Below are positions 45,204 to 53,471 of a DNA stretch of 64,000 bases, piece by piece. Numbering within the stretch: the first letter of the stretch is position 1; the number at the start of each line of letters is the position of its first letter. Made by a program: the position numbers and the translations under genes. The stretch comes from Paenalkalicoccus suaedae (GTDB taxonomy: Bacteria; Bacillota; Bacilli; Bacillales; Salisediminibacteriaceae): assembly GCF_006965545.2 (NCBI RefSeq), contig NZ_CP041372.2:1054001-1118000 (forward strand). Direction: 5' to 3'. The notes under the pieces were generated by a model. The model made no database searches. It was not told where the DNA came from and worked only from the letters and a program-made list of their open reading frames with translations.

Positions 45204-46130
45204 ATGAGCCAAAATACAACTAAAATCGTCCCATTAGTGGATCTTGACACGAGTATAGTAGAAACTTACATAAATGAATGGACGAGGAATGACACGTATT
45301 CAATGAGTTATTTCTCGCGGGGAATGAAAAGTCCTCAGCCAAAAGCTCAACTGGCTATATTGGAGGACGAGCAACCTAAAGGCTTTTTAATCGCTTGGAC
45401 GTCTAGCATTCATCCTGCCTGTACATATGTATCCATTATTTCATCAGAAAATGAGCATACCTACATAAAAGCTCTACTTATAGAAGAACTTCGAAGAAAT
45501 GATGGTGTTCGCTTCCCTTTGCAAACTACTGTGTTGGAAGAGGAATATGAAATAGTAAACTTCTACCGATCGCGACAATTTACTGTTCTTCGCAAAACGT
45601 ATTTACCGTCTTTAGCAATAAAAGAAGTAAAGTCTACCAATAGTTTTCACATAAAAAATGGCATGATCGATCTTACTAGTATTGCGAATAATAAAGATTT
45701 GAGAGAACAGTTGGTGATACTTGTGAAGGATTGCTATGAGAGGGCGCACCTTGGTAATCAAGTAGCTGCCTTAACTCTGGATCAGTGGGAGGACCTCATA
45801 TTTAGTAGCGACCTTATTAAAACGGGCAGTTTTATATACGTGGATGAATTAGGGGTTAGATCGTTTGCGATGCTACATGAAGGGGATATTGATGCCTCTT
45901 ATGAATTAGGCTGGCGAGGAGCTAGAGATACAACATACATACGTGATATAGAAGAGCTTACGCAGGCGCAGATAGAGATTGCGTATCAGCATGGGGTGGA
46001 TGTATTGGAAGCAGAGATAGATACAACCGATCCATATGCCATGCATATGCTTTCCGCATTTGCTTTTGAAAATAGAGAAACGCTAGTTACATTTCAGCTA
46101 AAGCAGAGAAAATCTATAAAAGTAGAGTAG
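45204..46130 (+). CDS. tandem GNAT-like acetyltransferase domain protein
   Basis: The 308-residue protein looks like two degenerate GNAT folds: AILEDEQPKGFLIAW with VSIISSENEHTYIKALLIEEL in the first half, and SFIYVDELGVRSFAMLHEG near 210 in the second. The usual acetyl-CoA loop (Q/R-x-x-G-x-G/A) is not evident in either, so catalysis is uncertain. ATG 45204 follows GGAGGTACTTTG; TTG 45201 is directly upstream in the same frame. It stands alone, and the repeat array starts about 110 bases after the stop. Function is not assigned. Confidence 0.6.
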   Translation: MSQNTTKIVPLVDLDTSIVETYINEWTRNDTYSMSYFSRGMKSPQPKAQLAILEDEQPKGFLIAWTSSIHPACTYVSIISSENEHTYIKALLIEELRRNDGVRFPLQTTVLEEEYEIVNFYRSRQFTVLRKTYLPSLAIKEVKSTNSFHIKNGMIDLTSIANNKDLREQLVILVKDCYERAHLGNQVAALTLDQWEDLIFSSDLIKTGSFIYVDELGVRSFAMLHEGDIDASYELGWRGARDTTYIRDIEELTQAQIEIAYQHGVDVLEAEIDTTDPYAMHMLSAFAFENRETLVTFQLKQRKSIKVE

Positions 46131-46244
46131 GGAGCATAATCGGCAACTGACTTGACTCAGAGTTGCAATTGATTGAAAGGTTGTATGGATGCTTCCTGCT
46201 ATGAGAAATATAATTATCGGTCTTTAATTATGAAGTAAGAGTTA

Positions 46245-46690
46245 ATCGCGCAAGTTAGAGGTTGAACTGCGCAAGTTGAGCAGTCAATCGCGCAAAAGTC
46301 AGCATGAATCGCGCGAAAATAAGGCACGACTGCGTAAAGTGAAAAAAATCGCGCAAGTCGGAGGGGTAACTGCGCAAGTTGAGCAGCCAATCGCGCGAAA
46401 GTCAGCGTGAATCGCGCGAAAATAAGGTGCGACTGCGCGAGGTAGAAAAAAACGCGCAAGTTGGAGGGGTAACTGCGCAAGTTGAGCAGTCAATCGCGCG
46501 AAAGTCAGTGAGGAACGCGCGAAAATAGGGTGCGACTGCGCGAGGTGGAAAAAAACGCGCAAGTTAGAGGTTGAACTGCGCAAGTTGAGCAGTCAATCGC
46601 GCAAAAGTCAGCATGAATCGCGCGAAAATAAGGCACGACTGCGTAAGATGGAAAAAACAGCACACGTAGAAGGCGGAACCGAACAAAATT
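46245..46690. repeat. 103-bp higher-order tandem repeat, locus B
   Basis: Four units start at 46245, 46348, 46451 and 46554, each exactly 103 bp and each made of monomers of 21, 21, 21, 21 and 19 bp. For example the first unit has monomers at 46245, 46266, 46287, 46308 and 46329. Degenerate monomers continue to about 46690, right up to the left end of the IS element. Monomer order and the A-rich 19-bp monomer are the same as at locus A (4633-4958), while base substitutions mark a distinct local version that has been homogenised within the array. Confidence 0.94.
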
Positions 46691-46768
46691 TGGACTTCTG
46701 TCAATAAAGTAGACACGAAAAAAAGCCATTTTATATTCGGAACGCCTACCGCGCTTCGCTTGCTGGGT

Positions 46769-46812
46769 CATGTCAATATGGTGGATAAATAGCCCTCCAC
46801 CATATTGACATG
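46769..46812. other. 17-bp perfect hairpin inside the IS left end
   Basis: CATGTCAATATGGTGGA (46769-46785) pairs perfectly with its complement at 46796-46812 around a ten-base loop, between the IS left terminus and the orfB stop. No T run follows on either strand. It could stop transcription from entering or leaving the element, or be a small nested palindromic repeat. Confidence 0.7.
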
Positions 46813-46824
46813 ATAATGGGTTAT

Positions 46825-47715
46825 TTATGACGTATAGGATACAATAGATTCGACGTATTGACGCTCAAATTGATTTGGGGACACATAATCAAGTGTAGAA
46901 TGTCTCCTACGTTCGTTGTATCTGTTCATAATATAGTAACGGACGGACTTCTTTCCTTCTTCGCGAGTTTGATATCTTCGACGATAAATAAGCTCTTTCT
47001 TGATCGTCGCATGAAAAGATTCGATACAAGCATTATCATAAGGATCTCCTTTTCGACTCATGCTTACTTGGATTCCATATTCGTATAATACTTCTTGATA
47101 CGCTCTCGAACAGTACTGAGAACCACGATCGGAATGGTGAATCAACTTGTCTGAAGGTTGTCTTGTATGTAGCGCCATTCGTAATGCAGAGAGCGCAAGC
47201 TCTGTCTTCATCTCTTTATCAATGGCCAATCCAATAATCTTACGTGAAAATAAGTCCATAACCGTAGCGAGATATAACCAACCCTCCAAGGTTCGTATGT
47301 ATGTAATATCCGTTACCCATACCATATCTGGAGCCTCCACATGGAAGTTACGATCTAACAAATTTGGGGCAACTGGCATGTCGTGTTCGGAGTCCGTTGT
47401 GACTTGGTATTGACGCTCTGGCAGCGCACTTAGCTCATGCTCTCTCATAATATTTGCGACTGTTTTAAGGGATATCTTATACCCCCAATCATCTAAATCT
47501 TCTAAGACTCGTGGACTTCCGTACGTCCCTTGACTTTCATGGAAAGACTGTTTGATCTTCTTTACGATTTCTTTCTTACGCTTTTCTCTTTCTGTTTCAG
47601 GAAGGTCTTTTCTCTTTAACCATTTGTAGTATCCAGCTTTTGATACTCCCATTACTCTGCACATGTCCACAACCGTAAACGTATCTACATTCTCCTGAAT
47701 AAATGCATATATCAC
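46825..47715 (-). CDS. IS3-family transposase OrfB (DDE integrase)
   Basis: The 296-residue protein carries an N-terminal HTH_21 region (MGVSKAGYYKWLKRK, residues 23-37) and the rve catalytic core. The DDE triad is visible: VWVTDITYIRT near residue 132, HHSDRGSQYCSRAY near 193 and DNACIESFHATIKKEL near 226, with 35-residue D-E spacing typical of IS3. It is translated from GTG 47715, which overlaps the orfA stop, or made as a fusion by -1 frameshift as in IS150 relatives. It appears complete. Confidence 0.93.
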   Translation of the reverse strand: MIYAFIQENVDTFTVVDMCRVMGVSKAGYYKWLKRKDLPETEREKRKKEIVKKIKQSFHESQGTYGSPRVLEDLDDWGYKISLKTVANIMREHELSALPERQYQVTTDSEHDMPVAPNLLDRNFHVEAPDMVWVTDITYIRTLEGWLYLATVMDLFSRKIIGLAIDKEMKTELALSALRMALHTRQPSDKLIHHSDRGSQYCSRAYQEVLYEYGIQVSMSRKGDPYDNACIESFHATIKKELIYRRRYQTREEGKKSVRYYIMNRYNERRRHSTLDYVSPNQFERQYVESIVSYTS

Positions 47716-48005
47716 TCGTGGTCTTTTGTGAAGTAGTGCATAGCCTTTTTTAAGATTTCATTCTCCGTTTTCATCGCTGCCATCTCTTTTTCGTGTTTCT
47801 TTTTCATCGCTGCCACTTCAGAGGGCGTGTAGTGCGTTTCCTTTTCTTCACTTGGATTTACTCTTTCCAAGTAATCTTTCTTCCATCTCCCTAAAGACGA
47901 GGACGAAATATTTAACTCATGTCCTACATCCGTCATCTTACGCCCTTCCTCTACAACCAGTTTCACCGCATAGTCTTTAAACTCTTGATCCGGTCTCTTT
48001 TTCAT
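47712..48005 (-). CDS. IS3-family transposase OrfA (HTH)
   Basis: A 97-residue protein with an HTH_Tnp_1-type helix-turn-helix (DYAVKLVVEEGRKMTDVGHE, then SSSSLGRWKKDYL) followed by a leucine-rich coiled coil (MKKKHEKEMAAMKTENEILK). ATG 48005 follows AAAGGACG; the longer frame to 48095 would cross the inverted terminal repeat and is not favoured. It forms the first frame of the IS. Confidence 0.9.
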   Translation of the reverse strand: MKKRPDQEFKDYAVKLVVEEGRKMTDVGHELNISSSSLGRWKKDYLERVNPSEEKETHYTPSEVAAMKKKHEKEMAAMKTENEILKKAMHYFTKDHE

Positions 48006-48150
48006 ATTCAACACGTCCTTTTTAATAGTAGTTTTAGTATAGCTTTTCCCACTAGGTTCGTGTCTACTTTTTATACTACCTCTAAATTCTATCACAATTG
48101 CAAAACCCAGCCCACTCTTTTAACGGAATGGACTGGCTTTAAACGTGCAC

Positions 48151-48420
48151 TTATTTAATTTTAAAGTCTTTTTCATTCTCAACTGTATCAAGCTTTGTTG
48201 TTTGAAAGCTGTCTACTTTAGCTGGGAATTGGGCTTGTTTGACTCTATCTAAAAATCGATAGACTGTTGCTTCCTCGCCTTGTACCTCAAGATGAACGTC
48301 ACCGTTTGCTTCGTTTTTAACCCAACCTGTGAGAGAGCGCTCTACTGCTTGGGCTTGTGTAAAAACGCGAAAGCCGACGCCTTGGACGCGACCAGAAATT
48401 ATAGCTTCATAGCGAATCAT
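48151..48420 (-). CDS. acyP: acylphosphatase
   Basis: This 89-residue enzyme hydrolyses acyl phosphates such as acetyl phosphate or 1,3-bisphosphoglycerate. The phosphate-binding loop GRVQGVGFR lies at residues 10-18 with the catalytic Arg18, and Asn36 in GWVKNEANGDV is the second catalytic residue. The length is standard. AGGAGAG precedes ATG 48420. It is monocistronic, divergent from cdaR, with the IS element just downstream of it. Confidence 0.94.
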   Translation of the reverse strand: MIRYEAIISGRVQGVGFRVFTQAQAVERSLTGWVKNEANGDVHLEVQGEEATVYRFLDRVKQAQFPAKVDSFQTTKLDTVENEKDFKIK

Positions 48421-48555
48421 TGTATCTCTCCTTCAAATAAAGTCTTCCCCACTATCTTTTCCCCAAAAAAGGAAGAATCATGTTAGTAAAACAAATTATT
48501 ATGTAGAAGTAGGGTCATGCTATGATTGAAGGAGTTAAAAAAAGGGGTGGCGTGT

Positions 48556-49641
48556 GTGCTATCAGCGGAAATAGCGCAGGAAATTGTGGAGCGTACGATG
48601 AAGATCCTGCCATATAATATTAATGTGATGAATGAAAAAGGAATGATTATAGGGTCTGGTACACGAGACCGAATAGGAACTGCTCATGAAATAGCGAGAC
48701 AGGCGATCGTGGCCGAAGAAGCAATTGAGATAACATCTGAGTTAGCGGATGAGCTTGAAGGAGTTCGACCCGGAATCAACCTACCAATCACGTTTCAAGG
48801 GACAATTGTCGGAACGATTGGCATAACAGGAGATCCACGAGTCGTAAGGCCATTTGGAGAGCTTGTTAAAATGACAGCGGAAATTATTCTCGATCAATCA
48901 TTTTTATTAAACCAAATGCAGCTAGATGAGAGGATAACGCGCGAGCTTGTGAACGAATGGATCCGTGGGGAAGCGACATCCTCCAAACGATTTATAGAGA
49001 GAGCAAAAGCATTAGCCATTAATTTGGAGATAGCGAGGGGAGCCGTTATTATTGCGATCCCAGAGCGCGAGCTAAGTAAGCGTGTAAAAATTAATCATAT
49101 TGAAGAGATCGTTAAAAGGGATTTAGGGGAGCAGGATGTCCTAAGCGTACTCGAAGGTAGACTTGTCATTCTTATTCATGCTAATACGGAAGAAGAGCTA
49201 AACGATCGCGCAAAAGCGTGGGTGCATGCCTTTAAAACGAGCGTAACGATTGCAGTTGGCTCGCTTCAATCAGATTATCATGCTGCGCACACGTCTTACA
49301 TCGAAGCACTACATACCTCAATTGTCATGGAGAAGTTGGAGGATTCTATGAGCTTTGCTACCTACCAAGATAAATCGCTTGAGCGCTTATTGTATAAGCT
49401 TTTTGCAGGTGAAAAAGTAGTGGGAACGGCGTTGTCAAAAGAGCTTGTATCAACCCTACAAACATATGTCGAGCACGATGGATCTATTCAAGAAGCGGCA
49501 GATGCTCTTTTTATCCACAGAAACACGATGTCTTATCGTTTAGAACGCATAGAGATACTAACAGGTAAGAATCCTAAAAAGCTGTCTGATCTCTTTTATT
49601 TGTATGCAACGGTTGTCCTTGCTGAAAAACTGTCAAATTAA
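48556..49641 (+). CDS. cdaR: CdaR-like sugar diacid regulator (PucR-type HTH)
   Basis: The 361-residue activator has the sugar-diacid recognition domain first (LSAEIAQEIVERTMKILPYNINVMNEKGMIIGSG) and the PucR C-terminal helix-turn-helix (IQEAADALFIHRNTMSYRLERIEILTG) last. Such regulators respond to glycerate, glucarate or glycolate. GTG 48556 follows GGGGTGG; TTG 48526 and GTG 48547 are other possible starts. The GntP permease and glycerate kinase genes follow, so glycerate is the likely inducer. YsfB in Bacillus subtilis is a related regulator next to glycolate oxidase genes. Confidence 0.9.
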   Translation: MLSAEIAQEIVERTMKILPYNINVMNEKGMIIGSGTRDRIGTAHEIARQAIVAEEAIEITSELADELEGVRPGINLPITFQGTIVGTIGITGDPRVVRPFGELVKMTAEIILDQSFLLNQMQLDERITRELVNEWIRGEATSSKRFIERAKALAINLEIARGAVIIAIPERELSKRVKINHIEEIVKRDLGEQDVLSVLEGRLVILIHANTEEELNDRAKAWVHAFKTSVTIAVGSLQSDYHAAHTSYIEALHTSIVMEKLEDSMSFATYQDKSLERLLYKLFAGEKVVGTALSKELVSTLQTYVEHDGSIQEAADALFIHRNTMSYRLERIEILTGKNPKKLSDLFYLYATVVLAEKLSN

Positions 49642-49658
49642 CTAAAATACCTACATTA

Positions 49659-49704
49659 AAAACGCTTACATTTGTGCAAATGCACAAAGACTGTAGGCGT
49701 TTTC
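49659..49704 (+). terminator. Long hairpin between cdaR and gntP, with nested palindrome
   Basis: AACGCTTACA (49661-49670) pairs with TGTAGGCGTT (49692-49701), enclosing the near-perfect 18-bp palindrome TTTGTGCA-AA-TGCACAAA (49671-49688). Four Ts follow. It may end cdaR transcripts, or the inner palindrome may be an operator for CdaR at the gntP promoter; both are possible. Confidence 0.75.
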
Positions 49705-49753
49705 ATCTTTATGATAGAAGGTAAGCGATTACAACTATAAAGGAGTGTGTACC

Positions 49754-51013
49754 ATGCCGATTTCTGCAATAGGTGCCATTATCGGACTTGTCTTATCAAT
49801 TGTACTTATCTTAAGAAAGGTTCCACCCGTTTACGCATTAGTAGCAGGAGCTTTAGCTGGTGGTCTTATCGGTGGCGCAAGCCTCGCTATGACCGTCGAA
49901 TTTATGATAGAGGGTGCACAGGGAATTATACCTGCTGTGCTTCGAATTTTAGCAGCAGGGGTGTTAGCCGGCGTTTTGATTGAATCTGGAGCCGCTTCTT
50001 CGATCGCTCGAGCAGTGGTAAAAAGGCTCGGGGAAAAGAAGGCATTACTTGCTTTAGTACTTGCCACAATGGCTCTGACTGCATCAGGAGTATTTGTTGA
50101 TGTTGCTGTTATTACCGTCGCGTCTATCGCACTTGCTATTGCACATAAAGCAAAGCTATCTAAAACAGCGATCCTACTTGCCATGGTTGGTGGGGGTAAG
50201 GCTGGTAATATTATGTCACCAAACCCGAACACAATCGCCGTATCTGAGGCATTCAACGTTCCATTGACCTCTGTTATGGCAGCGGGTATTATTCCAGCAA
50301 TCTTTGGTGTTACGATCACATATTGGATGGCAAAACGACTTGCACAAAAAGGGACATTTGTTTCTTCTGAAGACGTAGAAGAATCTGGTGTCGAGAAGCT
50401 ACCACCGGTCGGACTTGCGATCATCGCACCGCTCGTAGCGATTGCGCTGCTTGTTATGCGTCCGCTATTTGATATTGTAGTCGATCCAATGATCGCGTTA
50501 CCTGCAGGTGGACTAGTTGGTGCACTTGTAATGGGTAAGATTACGAAAATTAACGGATTTATTATCTCCGGATTATCTAAAATGTCTGCTGTGGCCGTGC
50601 TGTTATTAGGTACTGGCGCACTAGCTGGAATTATTACAAACTCAGGACTACAGTTTGTGCTAATCGATACGATCGACGCACTCGGACTGCCTAGCTACGC
50701 ATTAGCGCCGGCTTCTGGTATCTTTATGTCTGGTGCAACGGCATCGACAACTGCTGGGGCTGTTGTTGCTAGTGAAGTATTCAGTGGCACCTTGATGGAG
50801 CTTGGAGTATCGGCATTAGCTGGTGCAGCTATGATTCATGCAGGGGCAACCGTTATTGACCATATGCCTCACGGGAGTTTCTTCCATGCGACAGCAGGTA
50901 GTGTATTAATGAGCATTCAAGAGCGTCTCAAGCTTATTCCTTACGAAACAATTGTCGGACTAACGCTTGCGGCAGTATCGACATTAATCTTTGGTGTCTT
51001 CCAGTTATTTTAA
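49754..51013 (+). CDS. GntP-family permease, probable glycerate transporter
   Basis: The 419-residue protein has 12 or so hydrophobic segments and the GntP/IclP-type features LVAGALAGGLIGGA near residue 36, MVGGGKAGNIMSPNPNTIAV near 143 and GATASTTAGAVVASEVF near 329. GntP carriers import gluconate or related sugar acids with protons. Location between cdaR and glycerate kinase argues for D-glycerate. AAAGGAGTGTG precedes ATG 49754; the in-frame GTG at 49745 lies inside that site. Confidence 0.9.
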   Translation: MPISAIGAIIGLVLSIVLILRKVPPVYALVAGALAGGLIGGASLAMTVEFMIEGAQGIIPAVLRILAAGVLAGVLIESGAASSIARAVVKRLGEKKALLALVLATMALTASGVFVDVAVITVASIALAIAHKAKLSKTAILLAMVGGGKAGNIMSPNPNTIAVSEAFNVPLTSVMAAGIIPAIFGVTITYWMAKRLAQKGTFVSSEDVEESGVEKLPPVGLAIIAPLVAIALLVMRPLFDIVVDPMIALPAGGLVGALVMGKITKINGFIISGLSKMSAVAVLLLGTGALAGIITNSGLQFVLIDTIDALGLPSYALAPASGIFMSGATASTTAGAVVASEVFSGTLMELGVSALAGAAMIHAGATVIDHMPHGSFFHATAGSVLMSIQERLKLIPYETIVGLTLAAVSTLIFGVFQLF

Positions 51014-51042
51014 ATGCACATGCTTAAAAAGGGGTTTTTCAG

Positions 51043-52182
51043 ATGAGAATAGTGATTGCACCAGATTCATTTAAAGAGACAGCGACAGCAATGGAGGTAG
51101 CAACGGCGATTGAAGCAGGTTTAAAGCCGGAGCTACCTGATGCGACTATTATAAAGTGTCCGATGGCAGATGGTGGAGAAGGGACGGTACAGTCTCTTGT
51201 GGATGCAACAGTAGGTAAACTCGTTACGACTCAGGTTACAGGCCCTGTTGGTCAACCGGTAGAAGCGACCTACGGCATTTTAGGAGATCACCAAACGGCA
51301 GTCATTGAGATGGCCGAAGCATCTGGTATCCACTTAGTCGACCGCGATGTAAAGGACCCTAAGATTACGACAAGCTTTGGTACAGGTGAATTGATTCGTC
51401 ATGCCCTTGATGCTGGAGTGGAGAAATTTATTGTCGGTATCGGTGGAAGTGCAACAAATGATGCTGGGGCTGGGATGCTTCAAGCACTAGGCGTGCATTT
51501 TTATGACGAAGCAGGTCTAGAGCTTGGTCCCGGTGGAGCTGCTTTAGGTCAGCTAGCACGAATTGATGCGACTGGACTTGATTCACGACTAAAAGACGTA
51601 AAGATTCGCGTGGCATGTGACGTTGATAATCCTCTACTAGGAGAAACGGGAGCATCCGCAATTTACGGCCCTCAAAAAGGAGCAACGAGCGAGGATATTG
51701 TTTTATTGGACCGTGCGTTAGAAAATTTTGCTGATCTCGTCGAACCAGACTGCGGTCACGACATTCGCTCTGCCAAAGGCGCAGGCGCAGCCGGAGGACT
51801 CGGAGCAGCATTCCTTGCGTATTTGCCAGCCACGTTGGAGCGAGGAGCTACCATTGTTTCGGACGTAGTAGGATTAAAGCAGCACATCTCCCACGCCGAT
51901 CTTGTCATTACAGGCGAAGGTGGGGTCAATCATCAAACGATTTACGGTAAGACACCTATTCACGTAGCTAAAGTGGCTAAAAGCTTTGATTTACCAGTTA
52001 TCGCACTTTGCGGAAGCGTCTCAAATGGCTATGAGACAGTGTTTGAGGGAGGAATTGACGCTGTTTTTAGTACCCTAACAGAACTTACAGATCTCGAGAC
52101 CTTGGCTGAAACAACGCCACAGCACATCCAAAAAACAGCTCGCAATGTCGCACGATTGTTGAAAATTCGACTCAATCTGTAG
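51043..52182 (+). CDS. glycerate kinase, GarK/GlxK type
   Basis: The 379-residue enzyme phosphorylates D-glycerate to 2-phosphoglycerate (or 3-phosphoglycerate), which enters glycolysis. IVIAPDSFKETATAMEVA at residues 3-20, MADGGEGTVQSLVDAT near 44 and FIVGIGGSATNDAGAGMLQA near 128 mark the GarK/GlxK family. The late LVITGEGGVNHQTIYGKTP near 287 is also conserved. It lies 29 bases after the permease gene and forms an uptake-and-activation pair with it. Which phosphoglycerate is made cannot be judged by sequence alone. Confidence 0.94.
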   Translation: MRIVIAPDSFKETATAMEVATAIEAGLKPELPDATIIKCPMADGGEGTVQSLVDATVGKLVTTQVTGPVGQPVEATYGILGDHQTAVIEMAEASGIHLVDRDVKDPKITTSFGTGELIRHALDAGVEKFIVGIGGSATNDAGAGMLQALGVHFYDEAGLELGPGGAALGQLARIDATGLDSRLKDVKIRVACDVDNPLLGETGASAIYGPQKGATSEDIVLLDRALENFADLVEPDCGHDIRSAKGAGAAGGLGAAFLAYLPATLERGATIVSDVVGLKQHISHADLVITGEGGVNHQTIYGKTPIHVAKVAKSFDLPVIALCGSVSNGYETVFEGGIDAVFSTLTELTDLETLAETTPQHIQKTARNVARLLKIRLNL

Positions 52183-52226
52183 GCCTCCCGTGCTATAATA
52201 GGACTAAAATGAGTCGGAGGAACAAC

Positions 52227-52988
52227 ATGATTCGCACTACAATATGGTTTATTTATTTCTTTTTATATTTACTCGTCATCTCACCAGCGATACCTAAAGG
52301 TCGTCGTTTAAAGGAGAGTGGAGATGAGAGAGCGGACGCTTTCGTTCAACAGAAGTCGTCGACCTGGGCACGTCGATTAATTAAACTAGCTGGAGGACGT
52401 ATTACGGTCCACGGCTTTGATAATATCCCGAACGAACCTGTACTTTTTGTCAGTAACCACCAAGGTAACTTTGACATCCCTATCCTGCTTTCGAGTACAG
52501 GTCGCAAAACGGGGTTTATTTCAAAAGTAGAGGTTAAGAAGATTCCTTTGATCCGAAGCTGGATGGAGCTTTTAGACTGCGTGTTTCTTGACAGAAAAGA
52601 TCGTCGCCAAGCAGTGAAAGCGATTCGTTCAGGCTCTGATCGGTTAGTTGCTGGGGCGAGCCTTGTGATTTTCCCTGAAGGCACGCGTAGCAAAGGGAAG
52701 CCGGTCCAACAGTTTAAAAAAGGTAGCTTTAAGCTAGCGACACTTTCAAAGGTTACGATAGTACCAGTCTCAATGAATGGTACGTATCGTATGATGGAAG
52801 CAAACGGTGGCAAAATGAAGCCAGCTGATGCATCCATTACGTTCGGAGAACCTATCCGTATTCATCAAGAAAATCCGGATATGAAGCTGGATGAATTAGC
52901 GGAATACGTACAACAGAAGGTAGAAGAGAATTTGGATGCGAAGTATGTTGCGCCTAAAGAGCAAGTGGTGGAAGAAGTACTGTCTTAA
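52227..52988 (+). CDS. plsC: 1-acyl-sn-glycerol-3-phosphate acyltransferase
   Basis: This 253-residue membrane acyltransferase makes phosphatidic acid from lysophosphatidate. One hydrophobic segment opens the protein. The catalytic HxxxxD motif (SNHQGNFDIP, about residues 75-84) and the substrate-binding FPEGTRSKGKP near 148 are intact. ATG 52227 is used because GGAGGAAC lies before it; the upstream ATG 52209 overlaps that site. A TATAAT at 52194-52199 may be its promoter. It is followed by a terminator and the single-unit repeat locus C. Confidence 0.92.
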   Translation: MIRTTIWFIYFFLYLLVISPAIPKGRRLKESGDERADAFVQQKSSTWARRLIKLAGGRITVHGFDNIPNEPVLFVSNHQGNFDIPILLSSTGRKTGFISKVEVKKIPLIRSWMELLDCVFLDRKDRRQAVKAIRSGSDRLVAGASLVIFPEGTRSKGKPVQQFKKGSFKLATLSKVTIVPVSMNGTYRMMEANGGKMKPADASITFGEPIRIHQENPDMKLDELAEYVQQKVEENLDAKYVAPKEQVVEEVLS

Positions 52989-53004
52989 ATAGAGTTAATA
53001 GGTT

Positions 53005-53036
53005 GGAGGCTGAGGCGAATCTCAGTCTTCTTTTTT
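53005..53036 (+). terminator. Terminator of plsC
   Basis: GGAGGCTGAG pairs with CTCAGTCTTC, with two G-U pairs, and is followed by six T residues at 53031-53036. Confidence 0.82.
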
Positions 53037-53078
53037 CATAGGGATGCTGTGTGGGAAAGTTGGGGGAAAAGCGGAAGG

Positions 53079-53188
53079 ACTGCGTAAGGCGGAAAAAACC
53101 GCGCAAGTTGGAGGGAGAACTGCGTAAGTGGAGGGATCAACCGCGCGAAAGTCAGCGTGGGTCGCGTGAAAAACAAACAAAACCGCGT
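53079..53188. repeat. 103-bp higher-order repeat unit, locus C (single copy)
   Basis: One unit with the same monomer order: 19-bp A-rich monomer (53079-53097), then 21-bp monomers at 53098, 53119, 53140 and 53161, then the start of the next 19-bp monomer at 53182. The phase and lengths match loci A and B exactly. It follows the plsC terminator, as locus A follows the ABC terminator. The spurious 89-residue frame across it is not a gene. Confidence 0.88.
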
Positions 53189-53304
53189 ATTACTAAAAAC
53201 CACTCAGAAAATCCTCCGCCGAAAGCAACAGAATACTCTTTTCCAGTCGCCATTAAATTTTATTTATCTCTCCGATATCTCTGTTCAAATGAGCGAATTT
53301 CACG

Positions 53305-53331
53305 TATAATTAATGAATGAACAATCATTCA
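53305..53331 (+). promoter_or_regulatory. Promoter -10 box and FadR-type operator of the SCP2 gene
   Basis: TATAAT (53305-53310) is followed by TGAATGA-ACAA-TCATTCA (53314-53331). The Bacillus FadR (YsiA) consensus is TGAATGAMTANTCATTCA, so this matches at all but one defined position. It covers the expected transcription start, the ideal place for repression. The -35 region is poor (TGTTCA at 53282-53287). FadR is released by long-chain acyl-CoA. Confidence 0.82.
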
Positions 53332-53471
53332 TTATTTGAATCACTGAACCATGAATTTACTCACTGATTCATCACTTGATCATTCCACCAAATCACTGTA
53401 TCATCCATTAACATCCTTGTTCTTAGTCAATGATCAACCCTAACTAAACCATCATTTACAGGAGGCCAACC
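53332..53471 (+). other. low-complexity 5' leader of the SCP2 gene
   Basis: About 140 transcribed bases rich in TCA, ATCA and CACTGAT words (for example CACTGATTCATCACTTGATCA at about 53356) lie between the operator and the AGGAGG site. No hairpin with good pairing and no coding frame were found. Confidence 0.45.

Larger units (their letters stand above)
46699..48077 (-). mobile_element. IS3-family insertion sequence (IS150-like)
   Basis: The element has orfA and orfB on the minus strand with a four-base overlap. Its ends share the inverted word AAAGTAGACACGAA: left 46706-46719, right 48057-48070 (TTCGTGTCTACTTT). The outermost bases do not match well (TGTCAAT on the left, ATAC on the right), so exact ends and the target duplication are uncertain, and the right end may have drifted. 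The left end abuts the 103-bp repeat array. Both reading frames are intact, so it may still move. Confidence 0.85.

Noticed and set aside
46214-46771. Three minus-strand frames of 88-94 residues
   Set aside because: They are readings of the locus B repeat in the three frames, with the same repetitive peptide and no start signals.
53051-53320. 89-residue plus-strand frame
   Set aside because: Spans repeat locus C and the promoter of the SCP2 gene; lysine- and arginine-rich repeat translation.
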